From positions 19,020,631-19,084,630 of the forward strand of contig CM119265.1 in assembly GCA_051294375.1 (NCBI GenBank): 64,000 bases of DNA, written 5' to 3'. The notes beneath the pieces were generated by a model, which ran no database searches, had not been told where the DNA came from, and saw nothing but the letters and a program-made list of their open reading frames with translations. Positions within the stretch are counted from its first letter, which is position 1. Every line of letters starts with the position of its first letter. The position numbers and the translations under genes are program-made. This document shows, piece after piece, positions 40,981 to 56,455 of the stretch. The DNA is from Paraspadella gotoi (Eukaryota > Chaetognatha).

Positions 40981-42743
40981 TGAGAGGAGATAAGAGAGAG
41001 AGAGAGAAAGGGGGGGAAGGGGCTGAAAAAAGATCAAAGTTTCCCAAACTATCGACTTCTGTTGATTCTCTTTGGATTTCGTCGTCGTCTTCGTTGTCGT
41101 CGTCGCTTAGGCCGAAGAATCCAGAATTTTACGCAACTTAACAATATTTATTTGACCATGATTTAGAAAAAAAAGAAGTGGGGCGGGTCTCGGCGAGGGG
41201 GGGTGGTAATGCCGCAGGGATCGAAGACTTGTACCTTCAAGCCCTCAGCCCTCCGGGCACACTGGTATCTCTTCATTTCGCCCTCGAGATGCGCCTAGGC
41301 TGAGATCGAAGGGGGGGGCTTTCTCTGAGTCACGAGTCGCGTTTTCGTCGCGAGAGAAGAAGATTTAGAAATCCAAGTATTTTAATTATCTCTCGTTTTC
41401 TTTTCAATTCTTCTAAATTATTTCAATATCTCTTAATAACTGATTTTACATTAATACATTATATTAATGATAACTTCTATTCTAATGTTTTTAATCTCTC
41501 CTCATTTTTTTCTTCTTCGAAATGCCAGGCGAGCCCGAATGCCCCCGAGGGTTGAGGACACAACGACGAGCGTCTTAATTCAATATCTCCTTAATCAGTT
41601 CATCACTTTATATCAAGTCTCAGCTAATTTCCACTTAATCTCGAAAGAAAATGGATTTCGTTCAATTCTCTCTCGTTCGGGGAAACCGCACGTGTTCGTA
41701 CAATGAGTTTTGTTTTTTGAACAACGAAGCGGCAGAGTATTTGCGGTATTTTCGGAAACACGAATCTTGGGCCGCGTCAAAATAATGATACGAGCTTCGA
41801 TGGTCAAGCGAATTCGGTCCTGAGAAAAATATCGAAAAAAATCTAAATATTTCCTAATTATTCATGCTAATGATGAGTCAGGTGTCGCGATGTCCTGACA
41901 CTTCAACGTACACCTAAAAAAACTGTCCGCGCAACCAATTAAATTTTTAACCTTCTCGGGGAAAAATATTCCCGTCCGCGACCTTGCGATTACACCCACG
42001 ACAACGGGATCCTATTACATACGGGCTACTGAGGGGGGAGGAACCGGATCGATTAACGAAGGATGAATCATCATGGTTGTAATTTAAAAAAGTACTACGT
42101 AGAGAGAGAGAGAGAGAAAAAAAAGATGTGAGTTCATTAATTACTCACATTTTCGAGGTTTAATAAACATCTTCGATTCACTCGATACTAATTTTCTTTC
42201 TTTTTTTTTTTTTTTCCTTTGTGGTTCCCCAGAAAATTGAAGACGAAATTTAAATCTAATTAGGATGATAAAAAAAAAAAGTAGGCGATTGGCGAGGGAA
42301 ATATTAGGGAGGCCGGGGAGAAGAAGAAGGAGGGGAGGAATACAAGGGGAGGAAAGGAAAGGAAAACCAAAAGATATTAGGGAGAGGTGCGAAATTAAAA
42401 ATCACAAGTACAAAACAGTGAAGGTTATAATGACGAAAAGAAATGGTTTATGATCAAATTAATAAGTAAATCAATTATGATTGCAGATTGCGGAAGAATA
42501 ACAAAAAATGAGGGAAATAAAAAATACAAAAGAGACTCGGAACAATTTGGAGAAAATAATAAGAAATAGAAAAAAGTAAATAAAAAAAATGAAAACAAAA
42601 TAGAACAAGAAGAAGTGGAGGAGGAAAAGATGAAGGCGAAGAACGAAATGAAGAACGAAATGAAGAACAAAGATGAGAATAAAGAAGAAAAATCTTGACA
42701 GGAAAAAAAAAAGTTGATATAATCGGTGGATTTTTCTGGGGTA

Positions 42744-42744
<1 letters not shown>

Positions 42745-42803
<59 letters not shown>
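42745..42803. repeat. (CGT)n trinucleotide repeat, about 20 units
   Basis: Pure CGT over 59 bp, one of the longest of many CGT/ACG tracts in this window. Confidence 0.97.
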
Positions 42804-42804
<1 letters not shown>

Positions 42805-42977
42805 ATGTCGAGGTATCGAAGTATCGCCTTGTCGAATCTTCGACTTGAAAAGGTTCGAAGTTCGTGAGTCTCAGCGAAAAATTACCGAAAGATAACGATT
42901 TTTTTATTTGTATCATTATTTTTCCTCCGACGAAGGAGAGGCCCATTTTTAGGAATTTGCTTCTTCCTTATCGCCGC

Positions 42978-43021
42978 GATTGTGGGAATCGTGGTGACTG
43001 ATTGTGGGAATCGTGGTGACT
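42978..43021. repeat. 22-bp tandem duplicate
   Basis: Two identical units beginning gattgtgggaatc and ending gtggtgact. Confidence 0.95.
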
Positions 43022-43283
43022 GGAGAATCTTTAAAACTCGTTTACTCATTTTTATTTTAACGATTATTAGGAATTTGTGGGGAAGTTGTTTTTTTTTAAA
43101 TGGAGTCGTAGTGGTAGCAACTATTGTGTAAGATTGTAATTCTAGGTTTGCGTTGATTATTGACTGAGTGTACCCTAAAATGTAGCAAAAATATTAAAAT
43201 CGAGTAGAATAAATAGTAGCATATGAACAAGCTTGTACCTCTGAACATTTTTAAATAACAAAAAAATATATTTTTAAATTTTT

Positions 43284-43644
43284 GCATACGCCCTATACTA
43301 TACATAGTACTCACCATAGAAAATGTTAAAATTTTAAAATTTTTTTTCCTATTTTTGAAAGCAGGTTCACAAAAAGTTGATAAGAGGAAATATAACTCTT
43401 TTTAGAAAATTATTTCTTTAAGTGGGTCAAAATCCTAAAAAAATTGTTATAATTTAATTTTAGTATAAAAATATAGGTTTTTTAAATTTTTAGCTAACTT
43501 TATGAAAGAATTTTTGATTAAGACTTATATTTTTTTTACCAACTTTTTATGAGGAATTCGAATCTGCTTTCAAAACTAAAAAAAAACTATTTTTAAATTT
43601 GACATTTTCTAAGGTAAGTACTATGTATAAATATGGGCGTATGC
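43284..43644. mobile_element. AT-rich fold-back (MITE-like) element
   Basis: Inverted arms at 43284-43326 and 43602-43644 pair over about 43 bp with few mismatches. Both begin gcatacgcc and include tatacatagtact and tagaaaatgt. The pairing continues inwards less perfectly (ttgaaagcag with ctgctttcaa; aaaaagttg with caactttt) and probably outwards (cttgtac near 43230, gtacaag near 43680). The interior is non-coding. Related sequence lies in intron 6 of both cathepsin copies and in an extra insert of the right arm. Small non-coding DNA transposons with long inverted repeats fit this. No target-site duplication could be fixed. Confidence 0.6.
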
Positions 43645-44056
43645 TAAAAAACATTTTTTTTATATATCAATGTTTTTAGTACAAGACGGTTCAGGAACAA
43701 CTATTCGAATTTTTATCTGCAACTTTCACTGCGCCTTAGTGTTCACGCATTTAAATTTTTTTTGCAACATATTTCTCTACTAAAAGTTCCATTGTCTAAT
43801 TATTATTAAATTATAGGATTGGGGTGAATGACACTCGAGTTATTTTTAACTCGACGATTTCTGGGATTCACAATTCGTGATAACTGCTTCGTCAAAATCA
43901 CAAGAAATTCGGCACAAAGTTTAGGTTGATAAATCACGTGATTTTGGGTGACTGAGCAATTTTGAACAATTTTGGTAACAACGCAATTTTCCACATGTGT
44001 AAAAATGGCTACTTTCAAACAATTTAATATGTTTAATTAAGACAACTTATATCGAG

Positions 44057-44101
<45 letters not shown>

Positions 44102-44122
44102 AATATTATTATTATTATTATT
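44057..44122. repeat. (ATT)n trinucleotide repeat
   Basis: Nearly pure ATT/TTA units, with one interruption near 44099. Confidence 0.93.
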
Positions 44123-44587
44123 TTCATCATCAAAAAGTCGTTCTATAATCAAACTACAAATCAAAAGTTTCTTTTGGACGAATCGCTCCACGACTTTAAT
44201 CGAGAGAGCAGAGCTTTAATTTTAAAAAAGCAAATCTAAACAAAACCAGAAAAATGTGATAAATTAACTTTTAAGCATAACATTAATTGCGTGTATAAAT
44301 CATTAATTGCGTGTATAAAAAAATGGACCCGCAACAGACGCCTCGCGGGCATCTCTAAACAACAAGCCCCCCCAACCGCCCCTTGTCCCTGGAACTTTTG
44401 CATCGATTTCCTCAACTTCTTACTTCCCTTTTGTTCCGCCGTTCTTCGTCATTCTTCAGTAGAAAAAAAAGTTTGATCTGCTTGTCCAGCGCGATTTCAA
44501 CGCATATCGCATACTCTCTCATATCTCTCTCTCTCTTCTCTCTCCTCGTTCCTCTCTCTCTGCCGTCTCTCTCTCCTCTTCTGCCGT

Positions 44588-44618
<31 letters not shown>

Positions 44619-44865
44619 CTTCAGTTCTCTCCCCTAGTTTTTCGTTGTGAACCTAAAAAATCAATATTAGAAGTGTCTCGTTGAAAGAAAAAAAAAAGAA
44701 AAACAAGAAGATAAGAAATCATGAAAGAGATAAGGCAGATCTTCAAAAAATAAACCTCACTTTTTCTCTCCCTATTTCACTCCAATCTTTGTGTACCTCT
44801 CTCTCTCTCTCTCTCATCTCTCTCTTGCTCCTCTCTCCTTCTGCTCTCTATCTTCTCCTCTCTTT

Positions 44866-44897
<32 letters not shown>

Positions 44898-45576
44898 GCC
44901 ACGCCTCGTTTATTCTTCTGCGTTTTGTTGTTCTTTTTCTCCGCATCGATCTTAGAGGGTTTTTTCTTTGGTCGTCGTCGTCGTCGTCGTCGTCCGTGTC
45001 GTCGTCGTCCGTCGTCGTCGTTTCGCTACATCGTTTCCAAGCGTCGGTTCGGAAACTTTTTCCTCTCTTCCGCCCGACGACCCGCGATGGCGTCTATAAG
45101 TCATCCTGAGAGTGTTTAACATGAACAACTCTTCGACGAAGGCGACGGCGAAACGGCGCTATATTCCTGTTTTAATCGCGCGTTGCTGTTTTTTTGTTTG
45201 TTTATGTTTCGCGGGGTGAGGGAGGAGGGTAAGGGGAGGGGAGTAGAGGGTGGAGTCGGACATTGGTTTACGTGTTTGTTGAGAGGGAAAATTTGAAACT
45301 GGAACAGTACATGTCAGATGTGTTCAAGGCTTTTTTTTATATATAAAAAAATCAAATAAAAAAAAAAATAAAAAAAAAAAAAAAAAAAACTGTTACTTTT
45401 CTGTTTAGTCTGTCCCCCATAACGGATGGTGTTCCTTTACATGCCAATTAAATTGTTTCACGTGGTCTTTATTAAATCCTATCAAATCCGGATTCTCAGC
45501 CGAGACTCCGTTTCGGTTCCGTCATCTCTCTCTCTCTCTCTCTCATCTCTTCTTCATCTCTCTTCTCTTCTCTTTC

Positions 45577-45584
<8 letters not shown>

Positions 45585-45633
<49 letters not shown>
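45585..45633. repeat. (CT)n microsatellite
   Basis: Pure CT core within a longer CT-rich stretch. Confidence 0.93.
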
Positions 45634-45641
<8 letters not shown>

Positions 45642-46379
45642 TCTCTCTCTCCTCTCCCTCTCTTTCCCCGATAATTCCCAACTTTCACCCCCTTTCCACA
45701 TTTCCCTGCTCTTTTCCTTCGATTTCCCTAGGGGCCTCTTTCTTCGGGAAATCTGTCCTCCCTTCCCTTCAGCCCCGGGGGCCTTTTAAATCCCCGTCGC
45801 GGTTTTGCTTGTCTCCTGCGTGTGGTTCGCGTACGCTGGGCATTGATTTGGAGCGCGTTACCGGAAGAAAAGGGAGGGAAGAGAAATGAAAGAGAAGAAA
45901 GAGTAGGGATTAAGGAGAGGAGAGGAGCAGAGGAGAGAAGTGAAAGGAGAAGGAGAGGAAGGCGCGGACAAGAAACGAAAAAAACCAACCGAGAAAACCT
46001 GGCAGTTTGGGTAATGATAGATGGTATAAGATGGGATGAGAGAGTGAGAGAGTGAGGAAGAGATGAGAGAGGAGAGCTGATCCAAGTCGAAAAAAAAATT
46101 GGATTGAAGAAAGATAGGGGGAGAGAGAGAGAGAGAGAGAAGTAGTGAGAAGAGAAAAGGCGCTTGGAATCCAAGAAACGAAAAAAAAACCCCAAATGCG
46201 TCGATGATAAAAACTCTGGGGAGTTCTTGCCGTTTTGGGTACAAGTGAAGGTGCAATTAAGAGGGATGATAGATAGAGAGAGATGAGGATTGAGAAGAGA
46301 TAGAGAGAAGAGAGAGGAGAGGAAGAGGGAGAGAGATTTCGAGAGGAGAGTCGAGGGTCAAGGAAAAGTGACGGATCAA

Positions 46380-46410
<31 letters not shown>

Positions 46411-47309
46411 GATGATTAGTGGCGGTGGAGGAGCGCGTTTGTTTCGCCAGCAGCAAAATCATCGACGAGTCATTTGACTCCGGCGTGAAAGTCTCGAGGT
46501 TCGATGTCTTCATTCTTAAAGACGTACTGGTTGCACGACAGATAAAAGACGACGAGATAAAGACGATGTGCTGAGAATATTTCGTGGCCTCAAAATGAAG
46601 GAAAGCCCTGTAAATTTGAATCGGTAACGCATCTCTTTTTTCGCCGCCGGAGTTTTGGCTGTTTTTAACGAAGGAACGTGACGAAAGGTAGTCGTGATTC
46701 CGGACGGCGTCGGCTTTAGTTAGTCATTAGGAACGGAGGCGATGCAAACTTCTTGCGGTTATACATCTATTACCCAATTATACAACTTATCATTATTACA
46801 AGATTTAAATAATTTGAAAGACAATGGGCAGAGAAGAATAGTTTGGGAAATGACGAACTCGGTTGGCATTTTACACTGAGGTATGGCAATTGTGGCAATG
46901 GCAGATGACTAGGAGAGAGTCAAGAACTTATTCTTTATCTACTTAGTCTTAGTCTTTGTCATTTGGTCAGAAGGGCAAGCCCTGTCCCGCCCAATGCTTT
47001 GTCGTTAGCGCCATTCCCATCAGGGGGCGCATTAGTTTTACAAAAAGTGGTTAAGTCAACCCGCACAAGCCGGCGAAGGTGAGTTATCAGCGTCATTTGC
47101 GGGTGGAATCGCCGTCGACGGGCGAGGTCGGCGGAGTGTGAACCAGACGAAGACATCATCGTTGACGAAGATTTGATCTCTATTGAAATTTACTTTTGAG
47201 TTGTGGAGTTGGATATGTAATTTAGTCATAATGCAACATGTGCAAAAGCAACAGCAGAGATTGACATATTATTTTCGTGCTACATTATTTCTTTATTTTA
47301 TCAATGGAT

Positions 47310-47346
<37 letters not shown>

Positions 47347-47420
47347 TCTCTCTCTCCTCTCTCTCTCTTCTCTCATGTTTTAAACACTGGCCTTAGCTCT
47401 CACTTTTGCTCTGAATATAT

Positions 47421-47452
<32 letters not shown>

Positions 47453-48157
47453 TCTCTCTCTCTCTCCTCTCTCCTCTGCCCTCGTTCCGACGATTTTCCA
47501 GTCGCTAGGAAAACGAGCGCAACTTTTCCTGGGGAAATCTTATTAGCGCCCGTCGTCCGAGAAAGCAAAGTGAACGAAGTAGCAGAGAGAGAGGAGAGGA
47601 TGGAGAGAGACGTAAGATGAGAGAGACGAGAGAGAGAGAGACGAGATGGAAGACGAGAGAGAGACGAGAAAGAGCGAATCAGAGTAATTATCGGATTTTT
47701 ACCGTAAGCTAAACAAAAAAATGCGGAAAAACAAAGAGGGTGAGTGAGCGATAGAGCGAGCCAGAGAAAGAGAGAGAGCGAGAGAGAGTCGGCGAGGGGC
47801 CTTCTTTTTACATCTTCTCATTAACCGGTTTTGTCTTCTCGACTTCCGATTTTAGTTCTTCGGTTCCCATGATTAAAATCGAAAAAAAATCTTTCTTTTT
47901 TTATTTTCGATTTTCTTTTGTTTTTTTTGAGCATGTTAATTCCCTTTATGAGAGAAGGTTAGCACAAGCGATTCCCGGTTGGGATGTAGCATTTCCTCGA
48001 TCCTCATCCTCCTCTTCCCTCCCTCTCCCGAGATCCGTCCTTTTTGTCCACTCTCGCGAGCTCGAGTTCTACTAACTTCCTTTTTTTCTAATACTATTCC
48101 GGCCAGGGACTTTTCCTCATAAAACATTACCGTTGCGATATACGTCTTCTTCTTCAG

Positions 48158-48204
48158 TGGCGCCCAATGTGGGGCTCGAACCCACGACCCCAGGATTAAG
48201 AGTC
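48158..48204 (-). pseudogene. tRNA-Lys 3'-half fragment with encoded CCA
   Basis: Read on the minus strand this is the 3' half of a lysine tRNA. It has the anticodon loop CTCTTAA (anticodon CTT), a perfect T-arm (gtggg-ttcgagc-cccac), a 7-base acceptor strand attgggc, discriminator g, and then CCA. Eukaryotic tRNA genes do not encode CCA, so this copy came from a mature tRNA by reverse transcription, or it is a primer-binding site: the first 18 plus-strand bases are close to the classical tRNA-Lys primer-binding site of LTR elements. The match runs to 47 bases, longer than a usual primer site. The 5' half is absent and AT-rich DNA follows instead. Confidence 0.6.
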
Positions 48205-48450
48205 CATAAATATTTTTATGGTTATTTAAAATTTTAAAAATTATAAATTAAATAATATAAAAAAATATATTTATTTAAAGGTTTTACCTTATCTTTTATA
48301 TTTTAACTGGTAAACTATTTGAACTATTAGATCATATAATCATAATTTAAATTTTATATTTAATACTTGTTAAAAAGAATAAATACAAATATTTTAAAAC
48401 TATTAAAAAAAATTAAATTATTATAAAAAATATTAATCAATTAGTATTAT
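48205..48450. other. Extremely AT-rich block joined to the tRNA-Lys half
   Basis: Roughly 245 bp made almost entirely of A and T, starting where the tRNA similarity stops and ending where normal composition resumes. No frame or RNA is recognised. A mitochondrial insertion or the body of a retroposed element is possible. Confidence 0.35.
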
Positions 48451-48735
48451 GTTTACGATGAAAGCGATTCACGCGCATTATCGGGACCACTGTTTTTTAA
48501 CCCCTCCTTTTTATTTTTCTTTATTCTTCGAAAAACAAGAGGCGAACCTTGATTTTTTTACGAGTTCTGACGGAACTGATGGGCAGCGGATTAAATTCAA
48601 GGGGCGACGATGGGGTGAGGAGGGTAAGTAGACCTTTCCTCGGACGCGACCTCGTCCCGAGGGGTAAGTCACCGGAATTTGGGGCGCTGGATGAGTTTTA
48701 ATCCCCGGGACGACGTTTTTAACGAGAATGACAAG

Positions 48736-48777
48736 GATGGGGGATCGGAGATGGGGGATTGGAGATGGGGGATCGGG
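48736..48777. repeat. 14-bp G-rich minisatellite, 3 units
   Basis: Unit gatgggggatcgga, three head-to-tail copies. Each has a run of five G, so G-quadruplex formation is possible. Confidence 0.93.
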
Positions 48778-49022
48778 GATCGTAGATCTGGGTTCTAAGG
48801 TCGAAGCTCCGAACGAAACAAAGGAAAATCGTGGAGAAGAAGAAGAAGAAAACAACAACAACCCTCAAACAAAAACAACAACAAAGCCTGCCTCCACTGC
48901 ACCCATCGCGCATCTTTTCGTCCCCCCCTTCTCTTCCCCCTCCGACCAAGCGCCGAAGTAATCGAATCAAAGACCTCCCTTTGTTCTCTCCCTTTCCCTC
49001 CTCTCTGTAATTACTTCTCTCT

Positions 49023-49026
<4 letters not shown>

Positions 49027-49106
<80 letters not shown>
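49027..49106. repeat. (CT)n microsatellite, about 40 units
   Basis: Pure CT run. Confidence 0.97.
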
Positions 49107-49109
<3 letters not shown>

Positions 49110-49770
49110 GAATTAAAAAGGGATTCCGATTTTTTTTCCGCGTCGTCGAGCAAAATTGAGGTAAAATTCATAATAATAAAAGGGACGGATTTTTGTTGGT
49201 TGTTTTTTTGACGACGACGACGACGACGACGACGACGATCGTTGCGCGGCGAAGGAAGTCGGGATTAGGGCTGAAGTCGATCGTTGATCTCGACGGGAAA
49301 ATATTCTTCTTTCTCTTCTTACGACCAGTGACAGCGCACTGCGCCGTTTGCTACGTACATAGAAATTATGTAATATCAACTATTGCTCGGGCATAGAGGT
49401 CCTGGAAAGAGCATAAAAACTACAAGGATAACTTAAACGTCTAAATTAACGCTAATTAGGAATAAGGGAAATCCTCACTTGATCGACCTTTTTCTTTCTT
49501 ACGGAAAAAAAAATCCTTGAAATCATAGTTAACTTAATCTAATTACTAAATTGAGGAAAGACGAAATCATAACGCGGCCGCTTTTGGCACCTAAATTCTC
49601 ATCAATCGTTACTATGTATATATAAATAGATAGTCGAGAGTCAAAAACCTCCCTAATTCTTATTTCCTTCTTACCTTCTTACCTCATTCTATTTTCATTT
49701 CCTTTAACTCCCGTTCCTTCATCCCATGCGCACACACCCAAGAGCCAAGTCACCCACAAACACAAAAATC

Positions 49771-50632
49771 CCGCTCGTCCGAGTGACTAGAAAAAAAAAT
49801 GAAATAAATAATAGTCGGACGGGTTGGATTGGAACTCCGGACCCCGGCGACCGTAAGGAAGGTAGAGCAAAAGTGTCGTGCGTGACTCTGTTCCCGATTC
49901 GAGGGTCCTGCGATCGACTCCGATCATGGGAAAATATCTTTGGAGCGCCCAAGCGTCGGGATCCCCTTAATGACTCTCTCCAAGTCGTCGTCGTCATCGT
50001 CGTCGTCGACGTCGCCGAACCCCTCAAAAAGATATGATATGAAATTTAGTGAAGCGTTGAGAGAGAGAGAAAGAGAGAGAAAGAGAGAGAAAGAGAGAGG
50101 ATGAGCTTTGGGAGACAGAATATGATTATTCTTGTTTTGAAACAAAGGGATTTTTTCTTTTTTCGCTTTCATAATTTTATTACGGGATCAGGAATTATGA
50201 AAAAAAAGGACGCATGAGTTGAGTCCGTAAATCGCCACTAAACTCGACAGGTGGAAATCCTTCAAGAAAAAAAAAATGCCAGGGAAAGGAAAGTTTTCGG
50301 TTTCGTCGGGAATGAAAACCGTAAATCAATGGGGTCGTCTTTTCCGATTAGGAAGAATGAAGTATTAAAGTATTAGAGGCAATCGTCATGGTGACTCTCT
50401 CGCCTTCCGATGGGGAATTATTCAACTCTCGACAGGCGAATGACCGTCTTTGGATATCAGGCGATTAGTGAAGAGTTAGGTTATTCAGATTTCTTGTACT
50501 TGAAGTTGTATGTAAAAGATCTATCCTTTATATAATCTTATCACCGAAATACGAACCCGTTTTTGACCCTTTTGAGGAAATCGTACCACGAAGGGAAGAT
50601 CCTGACGGAAAATCAACGAGATAACGAGAGAG

Positions 50633-50708
<76 letters not shown>

Positions 50709-51505
50709 ATAACTAATTGTCAATTTGTGATTTAGCGTTGAGGCAGAACAAATTAGTTGACGATAAAATTCCAAATTTTCAGGACGATTATTACGACGAC
50801 GACGACGACGATGACGACGCTCATCACGACGCGTTGATAACGTGACGATCATGTCAATATCGTAACGTTGATGACGACGACGACGACGACAGCCAAGGTA
50901 AAACTTCTTTCATGAATCACGTTATCCAAGCTTATTTGTCTACGTCTACGTAGCTTTTTAGAAACTGGTGATTCCGTTAACAAAAACTTGCACTTATGTT
51001 ATTTTTACTAAACAATTTTATTATTTGCGGTAAATCACTTGACATCCGCGTATCGTTTTTATGATTACACTTCTCTTTTAAGTTTTGATCTTCAGATGAC
51101 CAAAAAAATGTTTCATTTTGGTTTTCACGAGAAGTCGCTACTGAACATTGAACAAGTTAATTAGACGAGGTTATTATTATAATCTTAAACGAGACATAAA
51201 CAGTAGGATGTTTCTACTTTCTAGCATATTGATGAAACATAAAAAATATAAAAACAAAATGCAGTTATTACGGCTATTGATTTAATTTTAAATGTGATAA
51301 GCTGACGTTAGATAAAAAATATTTAATAAATCATCATGTGTGGGTAAATAACTATATATATGTTTAATTTCTCAGCATCTCTTCGCCACCTTATTTTTTT
51401 AGAAGAATAAATATCTAATATTAAAATTAAACGTCTCGGCTCATTTAAAATTGTGGTTTTGTGGTTTTTGGCTCTCAAGGTCGAGCGAAATAGCACAAGA
51501 GTCTC
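49771..51505. other. Non-coding 5' flank of the cathepsin gene
   Basis: No gene is seen. A (GA)n tract lies at about 50637-50706. Around 49860-49925 there is a tRNA-like pairing of motifs (ggtagagca, then gatcgactcc about 50 bases on) that is also present in the right arm; it could be a SINE remnant. Confidence 0.4.
50637..50706. repeat. (GA)n microsatellite in the left arm
   Basis: Two GA runs separated by one slip. The inverted counterpart is the CT tract at about 63041-63094. Confidence 0.93.
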
Positions 51506-51513
51506 TATAAATA
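51506..51513 (+). promoter_or_regulatory. TATA box of the cathepsin L-like gene
   Basis: TATAAATA, 78 bp before the start codon. An initiator-like TTCACTC has its A at 51536, 30 bp downstream of the first T, the standard TATA-to-start spacing. This predicts a 5' UTR of about 48 bases. In the right arm the element reads TATAAGATA. Confidence 0.6.
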
Positions 51514-51583
51514 CGAAATCGGTCTCACTGATTTCACTCACATCAAATTCTCCGATTTTCACTTCGCTTAAAAAAGTCACACG

Positions 51584-54471
<2,888 letters not shown>

Positions 54472-54691
54472 CTCTGAGTTACTTCACTGTCGAATTTGTA
54501 TTTTTGTGAACTGACTCAATTGTACCAAGTTGTTCTTTGACTATTGTTGAATCATTATGGATTTTTTGGCTAGTTTTCGTTGGTTTAAAATTGAAGTGTT
54601 CTAAAGATTTTATTTTGAGATCATTTTTTTTTTAATTGAATTAAAATCTCTCGTTTCACTAACTTGGATTATTATTTTTCTCACAAAAAAC

Positions 54692-54697
54692 AATAAA
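54692..54697 (+). promoter_or_regulatory. Candidate poly(A) signal of the cathepsin gene
   Basis: AATAAA 221 bases after the stop codon, in AT-rich DNA. No earlier AATAAA is seen after the stop. Confidence 0.5.
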
Positions 54698-56424
54698 AAT
54701 TGGCTAAAAACGAGGATTAGAGAGATAACAAGGCGATAGGTTTTTCACTCAATCCTTTCCTAATGGTTTCGACTATTTTAGCTAGAAATTCGAGAGACGT
54801 GACGTCTCATTTGTGATTTCTCATTTTTTCAATTTTTCATATCTTGACATCCCACATTATAGCATTTAAATACTCTCTTTTATCTCTTCCAAACCTTAAC
54901 GAAAACACACAAATTTCCCCACCTTTCTAATTTTTTTTCCCGATAAGTCGATCAATCTCTCAATCAAGAAAGAAAGTTTTCGAGACGACGATTACAGAAG
55001 ATATATTGAGGTTGGTTGTAAAAGTGGACTGTGAGAAATTCAGTCCGACAGTGCCGAACACGATATCTATAACAAATTCTTCTATTCTTAAATATACTTG
55101 CACACGTCTGAGCTGGAATGACGAATCATATTTTGAAATTATTGATGGAATTGACGTCATTGTCAAAATCACAATGATGATGCTAAGAACTAGTTTGTCG
55201 AGATCTGAGAAACAAAATAAACAAAAACACACAACGCGGAACACACTAAAAACGTAAACAATATCAAAATACACAAATACCACTCAACAGAACGACGACG
55301 ACGACGACGACGACGAACGACGACCACCGGGATTTTTAAACAGCGTACTCTTGTAGTGCTTTCCTTATTTTTCCGTCGAAACGGGACACATGTTGGGACG
55401 CCGACGCTCGTGAAAAGCGCGTTCGAATCCGAAAGGACGACCCTAATCACGCCGAAGGGATTCGGAACCTGGCAATCCTTGAGCCTTTGCTTTTAAAATC
55501 GGTTCTGAAACAAACAACGTAAAAGATGGAAGAGACGAAAACAACGAAGAATCGTCCAAATTATAGTATTCCACTCAGATATCGGCGAAATGGGAAGAGT
55601 CAATTCCCACTCATATTGACTTCGAATTTTTTGAAACGGACTTATTCGTCGCAGGTGTTTTATTGACCGGACTGGACATCCATAACCCCGAGTTTCAAAC
55701 GCGGAGTGCTTTGTTGACTCGCGGCGTGCTTTGAAAGCGACGTATAGATTCCTTTTTGACGCGATGTTGTGACGTGACCGTTTGGCGAGACGCGCTGGAT
55801 TTGAAGGGATAGTTGTTTCTTCCGAGGAGGAGATGAGAGATGGCGGAAGTCGCTGATTTAGTTGAGCTCGATCTTATGTCTCATCTTTCAGTTGGTTCGG
55901 TTGATTTTTTTTGTTTCCACTTTTAAAAAAACCGCAACTGTTGATTATCAAGTCCAAAAGTATGTATTCATCAGTAACCTATCTAACTAATCAATTATAA
56001 TTATGTCCTTTCCGTTTTATGATGCAGACGAACCTGCGACTGGTGAAAATAGCGCTTAGTCTTTTTTGCCTCGATGCTCGAGGCAACAATGATGGTCGAA
56101 ATGACCAACGACGACTGACGACAAAAGGCACAACAACACGCGCACGACGACCTACAGTTTCTAAATTCAGGCGCTGCACTTAACGAGTTCCTTTTCGAAA
56201 GAACAAGATTCCAAGATTGACGGTCACGACGGAACCAACGAAATAATAAGGACCATACGCCCTGGAGGTGCCGATGAGACACCAGCGAGGTTGTCTGTGA
56301 GTAGGCTTTTGAATGAGGGGGGCAGGGGGCGAGTATACAGGGAGGTTTCTTGAGGGGTCCGACGCCCTTGTGAGTGGAATGAGAGAGAGAAGAGTAGAGA
56401 TGGAGAGACGAGAGAGAGAGAGGC

Positions 56425-56455
<31 letters not shown>

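Larger units (their letters stand above)
43645..48157. other. Gene-poor region with CT tracts and an (ATT)n tract
   Basis: No coding exon is recognised. It holds (ATT)n at 44057-44122, CT-rich stretches around 44515-44620, 44800-44895, 45525-45660 and 47310-47475, a poly-A/T run near 45335-45390 and (GAC)n near 46381-46410. Confidence 0.5.
48451..49770. other. Non-coding, with simple repeats
   Basis: No gene is seen. It holds a 14-bp minisatellite (48736-48777), a long CT tract (49027-49106) and (GAC)n at about 49211-49238. Confidence 0.5.
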
